A stretch of 64,000 nucleotides of DNA from RZZS01 sp964498755 (GTDB lineage: Bacteria > Pseudomonadota > Alphaproteobacteria > Micavibrionales > Micavibrionaceae). The DNA lies in the NCBI GenBank assembly GCA_964498755.1, contig CAZCIB010000007.1, positions 6,152 to 70,151 on the forward strand, written 5' to 3'. The number at the start of each line of letters is the position of its first letter. Positions within the stretch are counted from its first letter, which is position 1. Positions 50,353-58,671 of the stretch are shown here, piece after piece. Position numbers and translations under genes: made by a program. The notes under the pieces were generated by a model. That model was not told where the DNA came from. It ran no database searches and saw only the letters and a list, made by a program, of their open reading frames with translations.

Positions 50353-51708
50353 ATGAAAATGTTCAGAAAAATGACGCTGGCAGCGTCGGCAATTGCAATA
50401 ATGACGGTCGCATATCCTGCGGTTTCTCAAGACAATCCCCGAGAGGTGACGCTGCGCGATGCGGTGGGCGCAGGAATGCTAACCAATCCTGAATACGGAA
50501 TTGTGGCAAGCAGTCGGCGCGCAACGGACGAAGAACTAGCGCAGGCGCGCGCGCTGTACTACCCGTCAATCGATTTCCGTGGCGATACGGGCTTCGAACA
50601 TAGCGACGATCCGGCAACGCGCGGCGGGCTCGACGATGACGATGAAGAGAACATGTATCGCTATGACGCCTCTATTACATTGACCCAGATGCTGTTTGAC
50701 GGCTGGGAAACGAAATACGAGGTTGAGCGCCAGGAAAACCGCGTTCTGTCTTCCGCGCACCGTGTGCGTGAAACGGCGGAGCTCGTCGGTCTTGCGATTG
50801 TCGAGGCCTATATTGAAGTGATGCGCCAGCGTGAAATTCTGGAAATTGCGCGCCAGAACGTCGCCGAGCACATTTCCATCATGGATCAGATTGAGGACGC
50901 CGTCAGCGCCGGTCGAGGAACGCAGGCCGATCTTGAACAGGCCCGGGCGCGACTTGCTCAGGCGCGCGCGACGGAGACAGACGTGCGCGAAGCGCTTCGC
51001 CGCGCGGAAGCGGTTTATATCCGTGAGGTTGGCGAGCAGCCAAAGGACCTGATTATGCCGGCTGTGCCCGTAGACGCGCTGGAAGCGAATATCGAGGAAG
51101 AAGTTAAAATGGCGATCAGCTATTCGCCGACGGTCGATATTTTCGAAGCTGACATTGAGGTCGCTGAGGCCGAGTTTCACGGAACGCAGTCAACCATGTA
51201 TCCGCAACTTGACCTGCAGCTGAATGCGCGCAGCGGCGAGGATCTTGGCGGCGTTGAAGGGCGTGATACAAGCGCAACGGCTCTTCTTGTCATGAACTGG
51301 AACCTTTATCGCGGCGGCGCCGACGTCGCCAGGGCGCGCGAGTTTATCCACCGTCATCAGGAAGCCAAGGAGCGCCGTGATGAAAACGCCCGCGCGCTTG
51401 AAAATGACGTGCGTCAGGCATGGGCTTTAATGGAAGCTTCGGGTGAGCGCGCTCGCCAGTTTGCAGCGCAGGCCGCCGCCAACGTGGAAGTCGTCAAAGC
51501 CTACAAGGACCAGTTCCTGCTTGACCGCCGGACGCTGCTTGACGTTCTGGATGCGCAGAACGAGCTTTTCGTCTCTCGGACGAATCTTGTGAATGCCGAG
51601 TTCATCGAAATGCTGTCCGTGTTCCGCCTGCTTGGCCTGAAGGGCGCTTTGATACCGACGCTTGGTCTGGAGTACCCGCAGGAAAGCGCACAGGAAATGG
51701 TCAGATAA
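50353..51708 (+). CDS. TolC-family outer-membrane channel of the type I system
   Basis: 451 residues from ATG 50353; the product starts MKMFRKMTLAASAIAIMTVAYPAVSQ, a Sec signal peptide. A GTG at 50344 with AGAGG 4 bases upstream is an alternative start. The mature protein has the long helices and repeated pattern of TolC (LRDAVGAGMLTNPEYGIVASSRRATDEELAQARALYYPSIDFRG; second half QLDLQLNARSGEDLGGVEGRDTSATALLVMNWNLYRGGADVARAREF). The ending FRLLGLKGALIPTLGLEYP matches AggA/LapE-type exporters. Forms the outer-membrane duct for the adhesin. Confidence 0.92.
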   Translation: MKMFRKMTLAASAIAIMTVAYPAVSQDNPREVTLRDAVGAGMLTNPEYGIVASSRRATDEELAQARALYYPSIDFRGDTGFEHSDDPATRGGLDDDDEENMYRYDASITLTQMLFDGWETKYEVERQENRVLSSAHRVRETAELVGLAIVEAYIEVMRQREILEIARQNVAEHISIMDQIEDAVSAGRGTQADLEQARARLAQARATETDVREALRRAEAVYIREVGEQPKDLIMPAVPVDALEANIEEEVKMAISYSPTVDIFEADIEVAEAEFHGTQSTMYPQLDLQLNARSGEDLGGVEGRDTSATALLVMNWNLYRGGADVARAREFIHRHQEAKERRDENARALENDVRQAWALMEASGERARQFAAQAAANVEVVKAYKDQFLLDRRTLLDVLDAQNELFVSRTNLVNAEFIEMLSVFRLLGLKGALIPTLGLEYPQESAQEMVR

Positions 51709-51805
51709 GCCGCGATCCTTCCGCTTTCAGCTAAAGAGATTTTTACTACGCCCCGATTGGTGTAGTATTCTGTCCTGTGAATAAACATCTTGGGGGCAAG
51801 CAGGC

Positions 51806-54214
51806 GTGGCCAAGGATTCAGAAGACCATTCCCAAACTCAGTCGACAGAGCAGGGTGAAGAAGAGCGTCAGGCCGACTACAAGGCCATGGCGGACCCGGA
51901 TCCCGACGTGATGGACCCTGATAACAAAACCGGGGCGCGGCGGGAAAAAGCCGCCGGGGCTTCCCCGGACAACAAGCCATTGCAGGAAGAAGACGACAGT
52001 TCGTGGCCGCTGGCGGCGGACCGCGTCTCCCTGAGCGATCCACTGGTTGAAGCGCTGCGGATCATTGCGGGTCACTACGGGCGCAGAACAAGTTCGGCTT
52101 CTCTGACCGCCGGCCTGCCCGTACCGTCAGGCGGGATTTCGCCTGCGCTCTTTGTCCGTTCTGCGGAACGGGCTGATTTAAGCGCGCGCCTGACCGAACG
52201 CAGTCTCGAGTCGCTGGCGATTGCGCCGAACCTTCCCTGCATCCTTGTGCTGGACCAGAGACAGGCGTGCATTCTGTGGGATATTCAAAGGCCGAAGAAA
52301 AAGCGCGCCGACGCAAAAACCGAAAAACCCGAAGACGTCGATCCGCAGACGCGCTTTATCGTGCAGTTTCCGGAGACGGAAGACGAGCGTCAGACCCTAA
52401 GTCTTGAAGACCTTAACAAGATTTACACGGGCCACGCGTTTTTTGCTCGTCCCATCGCCCGGTCTGACGAACGCGCGGGCCCCGCTGAAATCGATACGGC
52501 GAGGAACTGGTTCTGGGCGACGCTCTGGGAAAACCGCTCCATTTATGGCGAGGTCGTGCTGGCTGCCGTGATGATCAATATCTTTGCGCTGGCGAGCCCC
52601 CTATACATTATGAACGTCTATGACCGCGTCATTCCGATCAAGGCAATGGATACGCTCTGGGTTTTAACGGTCGGCGTGTTAACGGTCTTTATTTTCGACT
52701 TCATCCTCAAGAATTTGCGGGCGCATTTCCTCGACTTTGCCGGACGCAAGTCAGACGTCAAAATCTCCGCGATGCTGTTCGAGCAGATCATGGGCATGAC
52801 GATGTCGGCGCGGCCCGCGAGCGCCGGCGTTCTCGCCAGTAATATGAAGGAATTCGAGACGCTGCGCGATTTCTTTACCTCGGCCACCATGGCCGCGATT
52901 ATCGATCTGCCCTTCGTCTTTTTCTTTATCTTGCTGATCGGGATTATTGGCGGACCGATTGCGTTCGTGCCGCTTCTGGCTGTTCCGATTGTGCTCGTCG
53001 TCGGTTTGCTCCTGCAAAAGCCTCTTAATAAAGTCATCAAAGAGTCCATGAACGAGAGCGCGCTCAAAAACGCGCTCTTGTTCGAAACGATAACGGGCCT
53101 TGAAACCATCAAAATGCAGGCCGCCGAAGGCCATACGCAGCGGAACTGGGAAGAGCTGACGGACAAGGCGTCGCGGACTTCCGTGAAAGCGCGCCGGCTC
53201 TCCGCGTTTGCGCTGAACTGGGCTGTGATGATCCAGCAAATGGCCTCGGTCGGCGTTGTGATCGTGGGGGTTTTTCTGATCACGGAAGGTCTTTTATCTG
53301 TTGGCGCGCTGATCGCCTGTGTGATCCTGACAGGCCGGGCCATGGCCCCGCTCGCGCAGGTCGCCGGTCTCCTGACCCGCTTCAGCCAGTCGAAGCAGGC
53401 CTTGCTACAGCTGGACGAGCTGATGAAAAAGGACGTAGAGCGTCCCGCCGGAAAACATTTTATCTCCAAGCCGGAATTTCAAGGCCGCGTTGAATTCCGC
53501 GATGTGGTTTTTCATTATCCGGGGCAGACGACGCCGGCGCTGAAAAATCTCAGCTTCACGATTGAGGCGGGCGATCATGTCGGCATCATCGGCGCGGTCG
53601 GTTCAGGCAAGACCACTATTGAACGGCTTTTGATCAACCTGTATCAGCCCGATAGCGGGGCCGTTCTTCTTGACGGCACAGATGTGCGTCAGATCGATCC
53701 CGGCGACCTGCGCCGCAGCGTCGGCGCGGTGCAGCAAAGCCCGCAGCTGTTCTACGGCAGCGTCCGCGATAATATTACTTTAGGACATGAAACAGCGCCT
53801 GAACGCGCTGTCATCAGGGCGTCTGAACTTGCGGGCGTCATGGAATTCCTGCGCGAAAGTCAGGCCGGGCTCGATACGCCCGTGGGCGAGCGAGGCGAGG
53901 CGCTGTCCGGCGGCCAGAGGCAGGCCGTGGCGGTGGCGCGCTCGCTGCTCTATGATCCGCCGGTTCTGATTTTGGACGAGCCGACGGCCTCAATGGACCC
54001 GGCCTCGGAAAACCGTTTGCGCCAGCGTTTGCACAAGCTTTGCGAAGGCAAGACGACAATTCTGATTACGCATAAGGGGGCGATGCTGACGCTGGTAAAC
54101 AAACTTATTCTCCTGGACCGTGGCAAGATCATCGCCTACGGCCCGAAAGACCAAGTGATCAGCAAGCTTCAGGCGCGTCAGTACGGTTCTCAGGCCGAAA
54201 ACACGGAGGCTTGA
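51806..54214 (+). CDS. Type I secretion ABC transporter (permease/ATPase)
   Basis: 802 residues with a GTG start at 51806 and GGGGG 7 bases upstream. Residues 1-70 are a charged, disordered extension. About 72-170 is a C39-like domain without catalytic Cys (GHYGRRTSSASL in place of the C-containing motif), so it binds but does not cleave substrate. Six TM helices lie at about 240-500. The NBD has Walker A GAVGSGKTTIERLL (near 595), signature LSGGQRQAVAVARSL and Walker B VLILDEPTASMD. It exports substrate directly to the HlyD/TolC duct. The stop is one base before the adaptor gene. Confidence 0.94.
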   Translation: MAKDSEDHSQTQSTEQGEEERQADYKAMADPDPDVMDPDNKTGARREKAAGASPDNKPLQEEDDSSWPLAADRVSLSDPLVEALRIIAGHYGRRTSSASLTAGLPVPSGGISPALFVRSAERADLSARLTERSLESLAIAPNLPCILVLDQRQACILWDIQRPKKKRADAKTEKPEDVDPQTRFIVQFPETEDERQTLSLEDLNKIYTGHAFFARPIARSDERAGPAEIDTARNWFWATLWENRSIYGEVVLAAVMINIFALASPLYIMNVYDRVIPIKAMDTLWVLTVGVLTVFIFDFILKNLRAHFLDFAGRKSDVKISAMLFEQIMGMTMSARPASAGVLASNMKEFETLRDFFTSATMAAIIDLPFVFFFILLIGIIGGPIAFVPLLAVPIVLVVGLLLQKPLNKVIKESMNESALKNALLFETITGLETIKMQAAEGHTQRNWEELTDKASRTSVKARRLSAFALNWAVMIQQMASVGVVIVGVFLITEGLLSVGALIACVILTGRAMAPLAQVAGLLTRFSQSKQALLQLDELMKKDVERPAGKHFISKPEFQGRVEFRDVVFHYPGQTTPALKNLSFTIEAGDHVGIIGAVGSGKTTIERLLINLYQPDSGAVLLDGTDVRQIDPGDLRRSVGAVQQSPQLFYGSVRDNITLGHETAPERAVIRASELAGVMEFLRESQAGLDTPVGERGEALSGGQRQAVAVARSLLYDPPVLILDEPTASMDPASENRLRQRLHKLCEGKTTILITHKGAMLTLVNKLILLDRGKIIAYGPKDQVISKLQARQYGSQAENTEA

Positions 54215-54215
54215 A

Positions 54216-55625
54216 ATGGCAAAAAAAGACAAGAAAGAAAAGCAGACTAACAAAGACACGATCAACGACCCGCAAAACTGGAAAAACATCCGCAAGGACT
54301 GGGCGAGCGAGCGTATGCAAAGCGCGCGCGCGCATGCGGACCGCTTCTTTATGACGGATGAGGAATTGCCGCTGTCCAGGCATGTTTTGCTGCTGGCGAT
54401 CGTCGGGTTTTTCTTCCTGTTTTTCCTGTGGGCCAGCTGGGCTCCTCTGGATGAGGTTACGCGCGGCGACGGGAAGATTATTCCGTCCAGCGAAATCCAG
54501 GCGCTGCAAAGTCTTGAGGGCGGGATCGTCGATGAGTTTCTGGTCCGCGAGGGCGAAACAGTAGAGGCCGGGCAAATCCTGCTGCGTCTGCGTGATATCG
54601 AAGCGCAGTCCGATCTCGGCGCGAACCGCGCGCGTTATCTTGGCTTGCTGGCTTCGGTGACGCGGCTGCAGGCCGAGGCCGAGGGCCGGGAAACTGTTGA
54701 TTTTCCGGAGGAAGTCATAGAAGGCGCGCCGCAAAGCGTCGAGGAGGAAATGAAGGCGTTCCGCGCAAACAGGCAACAGCTTGAAGGCCAGCTCCAGATC
54801 CTGCGCCAGCAGAAAAATCAGCGCCTTCAGGAGGTCGAGGAACTGAATACGCGCGCGTCCGACCTGCGGCAGGTCATTGCCCTGTCGCGTGAAGAATACG
54901 ACATGCTGGAGCCGCTCGTGCGGCGGGGATCCGCCCCCCGGCTTGAACTGCTGCAGCTTGAGCGCTCCATCAAGCAAACCGAATCCGAACTGAATGGCGT
55001 ACTAAGCTCCTTGCCGCGCGCCAGATCCGCGGTCGAGGAGGCTGACGCGCGCATAGCGGATGCGACGTCCACCGCGCGCGCTGAAGCTCAGGCGGAGCTC
55101 TCCAACAAGCTCACCGAAATGCGCGCGATTGAGGAGACGCTGTCCGGCTTGCGGGACCGGAAGACAAGAACGGAAATTCGTTCTCCCGTGGACGGGATCA
55201 TCAAGGATCTCAAGGTCAATACGGTCGGCGGAGTCGTCAAGCCGGGCGAAAATATTATCGAGATCGTGCCGATGGATGATCAGCTTCTTGTCGAGGCGCG
55301 GATCAGGCCGGCCGATATCGCGTTCATCTACCCGGGGCAGGAAGCGCTGATCAAAATCACGGCCTATGACTTTTCAATCTACGGCGCGCTCGACGGTGAG
55401 GTCGTGGATATTTCCGCCGATACGATCACGAACGAGGAAGGCGAAAGCTTCTATCGCGTACGTCTCAGGACCGAGGAAACAAGCCTGAAGCGCAAGGGCG
55501 AGGTTTTACCGATTATTCCCGGCATGGTGACGAGCGTGGATATTCTGACAGGCGAAAAGACCGTGATGGATTATATTCTCAAGCCGTTTATCAAAACGCT
55601 TCAAAATTCGATGAAGGAACGGTAG
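54216..55625 (+). CDS. HlyD-family membrane fusion protein
   Basis: 469 residues. A cytoplasmic N-terminus (Lys/Asp-rich) is followed by TM at about residues 58-78 (LLAIVGFFFLFFLWASWAP), a lipoyl-like half (TRGDGKIIPSSEIQALQSLEGGIVDEF), long coiled-coil hairpin (about 150-300), second lipoyl half (RTEIRSPVDGIIKDLKVNTVGGVVKPGENIIEIVPMDDQLLVEARI, motif at about 320) and beta-barrel to the end. It bridges the ABC transporter and the TolC-like channel. One base from the transporter stop. Confidence 0.94.
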   Translation: MAKKDKKEKQTNKDTINDPQNWKNIRKDWASERMQSARAHADRFFMTDEELPLSRHVLLLAIVGFFFLFFLWASWAPLDEVTRGDGKIIPSSEIQALQSLEGGIVDEFLVREGETVEAGQILLRLRDIEAQSDLGANRARYLGLLASVTRLQAEAEGRETVDFPEEVIEGAPQSVEEEMKAFRANRQQLEGQLQILRQQKNQRLQEVEELNTRASDLRQVIALSREEYDMLEPLVRRGSAPRLELLQLERSIKQTESELNGVLSSLPRARSAVEEADARIADATSTARAEAQAELSNKLTEMRAIEETLSGLRDRKTRTEIRSPVDGIIKDLKVNTVGGVVKPGENIIEIVPMDDQLLVEARIRPADIAFIYPGQEALIKITAYDFSIYGALDGEVVDISADTITNEEGESFYRVRLRTEETSLKRKGEVLPIIPGMVTSVDILTGEKTVMDYILKPFIKTLQNSMKER

Positions 55626-55640
55626 GAGTTTTAACGGGGA

Positions 55641-55958
55641 ATGAACACGCTTGATAAACTCAACGCCACGCTTCAGGAGCGCAAAAACGCAGACGCGTCC
55701 GAATCCTATGTCGCCTCTCTCTACGCCAAGGGAACTGAAAAGATCTGCGGCAAACTTGCCGAGGAAACGGCGGAGACGATCTTTGAAGCTGCGCGCGGCG
55801 ACAGGGAAAAATTAAAGCAGGAATCCGCCGACCTTCTGTTTCACCTGATGGTTCTCTGGGCGCATATGGACGTCACGCCCGAAGAGGTTTACGAGGTCCT
55901 TGAGGGCCGTTTCGGCACAGGCGGGCATGAAGAGAAGGCGCGCCGGGCTCAGTCCTGA
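55641..55958 (+). CDS. hisE: Phosphoribosyl-ATP pyrophosphatase HisE
   Basis: Second step of histidine synthesis. 105 residues with the MazG-like metal motif KLAEETAETIFEAARGDREKLKQESADLLFHLMVLWA (E-x2-E-x2 and later E-D pattern), the hallmark of HisE. It starts 15 bases after the HlyD stop, so it is probably carried on the secretion transcript. hisA and hisF lie 33 kb away and hisI is not in the window. Confidence 0.92.
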   Translation: MNTLDKLNATLQERKNADASESYVASLYAKGTEKICGKLAEETAETIFEAARGDREKLKQESADLLFHLMVLWAHMDVTPEEVYEVLEGRFGTGGHEEKARRAQS

Positions 55959-57922
55959 TCTTTCTTCCCGTAATACATTTCCGCGTTATAAGGCAGGCGG
56001 ACAGTGACGGCCGTACCTTCGTCCAGCACGGAATCAATGTGAATAGCCCCGCCATGCATTTCGGCAAGCTCCTTGGTAATCGCAAGGCCAAGGCCGGAGC
56101 CTTCGTGATTGCGCGTCATGCTGGATGCGGCCTGTTCAAAGGGCCTTGTTATCGCCTTTAGCTTGTTTGGCGGGATGCCGATGCCGTTATCAATCACCTT
56201 GAGCGAGACGTATTCCTGGCGCTCCGCGCATTCAATCCGCACTTCCCCTCCCGCATCGGTGAACTTGACGGCGTTTGACAAGAGGTTGAGTAGTATCTGC
56301 ATCACGGCGCGGCGGTCAGCCGTAATAATGATTTTTTCGTCGGGCAGGACCTTCGTAATTTTTAGCCCGGCGTCGTAGGCCTTGCCGTTGATCATGTTAA
56401 CGGCCAGTTCAATCAGCTCCGTCAGATTTTGCTTTTCGAGGTCGAGCTCATATTTTCCGGCCTCGATTTTCGACATGTTCAGAATATCGCTGATCAGGTC
56501 GAGCAGATGCTCGCCGCTTTCGCGGATGCCGCCGATATATTCAAGATATTTTTCATTGCCGACAGGGCCAAGCAATTGCTGTTGGATCATCTCTGAAAAA
56601 CCGATAATGGCGTTGAGCGGCGTACGCAGCTCATGGCTCATATTGGCGAGAAACTGGGATTTGGCGGCATAGGCGCGTTCGGCCTTTTCCTTGGCCTCGC
56701 GCAGGTTGATCTCGTAAATCGTGCGTTCGGTGATATCCTGCATAATGCCGAACAGGCCGATAACCTCATCGTTATCGTCCAGTTCGCAGCGGCCCTGGCA
56801 GCGGACATAGCGCGTCTCCCCGTTCGGGCGGATGACGCGGAATTCGAGGTCGTAGTCGTTGCCTTCAAGAATACTGCGCTGGAACACCTGGATCAGGCGG
56901 CTCATATCCCGCTTGTGCACTAATTCACCGAGATTATCGATTGTCGGCGTGAATTTGTCCCGGTCGAGGCCGAAAATACTGTAGACGGCATCCGAAAATC
57001 CGATCCGGTCCTCGCCGATAATCCAGTGCCAGTGACCCATACGGCCGATTTTCTCGGCTTCTTTCAACTGGCTTTCGCGGCGCAGAAGCTTGGCTTCATT
57101 GTTTTTGACGTTCGTGAGGTCCCGCCCGACGCCGTAGAGAAACTTGCCGTTGCGCTGAAAACGCCAGTCAATGCAGTGTACCTCGCCTTCGCAGCCCAGC
57201 ATCCGCGCTTCGAAATCAATCGTCATGTAATTTGAACGCCCGGACAGGGTCCTTGAAATACCCATCAGGGAATTGCGCACCATATGCCTGTCGTCCGGTA
57301 CGACCAGATCCGTAAAAGACCACTTCCTGAGCTGCTCCACGCTATAGCCCAGCATCTCCGTAAAAACAGGGTTGGCGCTCTGGAAAAAGCCTTCCGGGGT
57401 CAGTGAAGTCATCGCCTCGTGCGAGAGTGCGATAAAGGGGGATTCCTCCCGCGTTGCGGATGTTTTGGTCTTGCCGCGTCCCCCGGTTTCGGGTTCAACA
57501 AGATTAAGTACGCGCTCTTTTTTGCGTTTTCCTGCGGAGTCCGTAGAGCCGATCAGGTAACGCTTCCCGCCCGGAATCTTGATCCATTCGAAATGAAAGT
57601 CCCGGACCTTGTCTTCTCCCTTGATTGTCACTTTCTGATGTCCGGTCTCCGGCAAGGTGCAGGCGGCTTCCTGATCGCTGTTTACAGAGAAAAGCGCGCT
57701 GCCCGTATCTTTCATAAATATTTCCGCATCACTGGTATCCAGAATCTCGGCCAGCGGCTTGCCGCGCGCAGATTTCGCCGTCATGCCCACGATGCGGCAG
57801 AGCGAGGCGCTGGCATAGGCGATCATGCCGTTTTCTTCGATTGCGACCCGCAGCGCATTGGTTTCCGCGCCGACAAGGTCTCTGATTGCGTTGTCCAGTG
57901 CCGTATTTTCAGCGCCCATCAT
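55949..57922 (-). CDS. Multi-PAS sensor histidine kinase
   Basis: 657 residues from ATG 57922 (AGGAG 6 bases upstream; the longer frame to 58000 lacks a ribosome site). PAS-like segments: about residues 20-90, 150-260 and 275-390, with a PAC motif (NGETRYVRCQGRCELDDNDEVIGLFGIMQDITERTIYE). The H box is FLANMSHELRTPLNAIIGFSEMI with His430 intact. ATPase domain: DRRAVMQILLNLLSNAVKF, VIDNGIGIPPNK, RPFEQAASSMTRNHEGSGLGLAITKELAEMHGG. Soluble, with no TM helix. It overlaps hisE by 10 bases at the 3' ends. The cognate regulator is not adjacent. Confidence 0.92.
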   Translation of the reverse strand: MMGAENTALDNAIRDLVGAETNALRVAIEENGMIAYASASLCRIVGMTAKSARGKPLAEILDTSDAEIFMKDTGSALFSVNSDQEAACTLPETGHQKVTIKGEDKVRDFHFEWIKIPGGKRYLIGSTDSAGKRKKERVLNLVEPETGGRGKTKTSATREESPFIALSHEAMTSLTPEGFFQSANPVFTEMLGYSVEQLRKWSFTDLVVPDDRHMVRNSLMGISRTLSGRSNYMTIDFEARMLGCEGEVHCIDWRFQRNGKFLYGVGRDLTNVKNNEAKLLRRESQLKEAEKIGRMGHWHWIIGEDRIGFSDAVYSIFGLDRDKFTPTIDNLGELVHKRDMSRLIQVFQRSILEGNDYDLEFRVIRPNGETRYVRCQGRCELDDNDEVIGLFGIMQDITERTIYEINLREAKEKAERAYAAKSQFLANMSHELRTPLNAIIGFSEMIQQQLLGPVGNEKYLEYIGGIRESGEHLLDLISDILNMSKIEAGKYELDLEKQNLTELIELAVNMINGKAYDAGLKITKVLPDEKIIITADRRAVMQILLNLLSNAVKFTDAGGEVRIECAERQEYVSLKVIDNGIGIPPNKLKAITRPFEQAASSMTRNHEGSGLGLAITKELAEMHGGAIHIDSVLDEGTAVTVRLPYNAEMYYGKKDQD

Positions 57923-57997
57923 AAAATTCTCCTGACAATAAACATAATATAAAGACTTGTATTTTGCCAGTCCCGCATTAAATTTAGGCACAGAAAA

Positions 57998-58033
57998 CAA
58001 AAACCCTCCTCTTGTTCAAGAGGAGGGTTTTTT
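57998..58033. terminator. Bidirectional terminator hairpin
   Basis: Perfect 14-bp stem AAACCCTCCTCTTG / CAAGAGGAGGGTTT with a TT loop. T runs lie on both strands. It follows the peroxiredoxin-like gene on the minus strand. Confidence 0.9.
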
Positions 58034-58048
58034 AACATGATATCAGAA

Positions 58049-58654
58049 TTAATACTTTACGGAGCAGCCGTAAGGCTTGGTCTCCGCCGTTTCTACCGGG
58101 TCGCCTTCCACGAGGCTGTTCAAAGCCGCCAGAACGTAGTTCTCGGCGTCTTCGACGTCAGCAGGGTTGGCGCTGGGGACGCTGTCGATCGCGCCCGCAT
58201 AGGCAAGCTTGCCTTCCGCGTCGATTACGTACATGTGCGGCGTGGTTTTCGCGCCGTAGAGCTGGCCGATTTCGCCGCTCTCGTCAAGGATTTTGGCGGT
58301 TACGGTCGCGCCGGCTTCTTCCGCGATTTTCGCGGCTTCTTCTGCGCTTACGTGGCCTTGCTTTTCAGGCGCGGATGAAACGATGGTAATCCATTCGGCG
58401 CCCATTTCCGCGGCTTTCTTTTGCGCCTCCTGCATGTTGCCGGAGTCGTAGTGCTTTACAACGAACGGGCATTGGTGGTTTGTCCACTCAAGCACGACGA
58501 GTTTGCCCTTGTGGTCAGAGAGCGTGACTTCGTTGCCTTTAATGTCGGTAGCCGTAAAATCCGGCGCCGTCTCTCCGACGGTCGCCGCCGCTAAAGCCGA
58601 GCCCGCGCCGAGAACCAGTACCGCCGTGAGCGTTGCAAGTGTTTGTCTGATCAT
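58049..58654 (-). CDS. Exported peroxiredoxin-like redoxin
   Basis: 201 residues with a Sec signal (IRQTLATLTAVLVLGAGSALA). The redoxin fold follows: VGETAPDFTATDIKGNEVTLSDHKGKLVVLEWTNHQCPFVVKHY (Cys near residue 62), VSSAPEKQGHVSAEEAAKIAEEAGATVTAKILDES and TTPHMYVIDAEGKLAYAGAID. A second Cys lies near the C-terminus (KPYGCSVKY), a possible resolving Cys. The NHQCPFV core resembles peroxiredoxin-like PRX_like1 proteins. It starts 17 bases after the DsbD/ScsB-type gene, which could reduce it, as ScsB does a peroxiredoxin in Caulobacter. Confidence 0.82.
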   Translation of the reverse strand: MIRQTLATLTAVLVLGAGSALAAATVGETAPDFTATDIKGNEVTLSDHKGKLVVLEWTNHQCPFVVKHYDSGNMQEAQKKAAEMGAEWITIVSSAPEKQGHVSAEEAAKIAEEAGATVTAKILDESGEIGQLYGAKTTPHMYVIDAEGKLAYAGAIDSVPSANPADVEDAENYVLAALNSLVEGDPVETAETKPYGCSVKY

Positions 58655-58671
58655 AGGTTTTTTTCCTCCTG

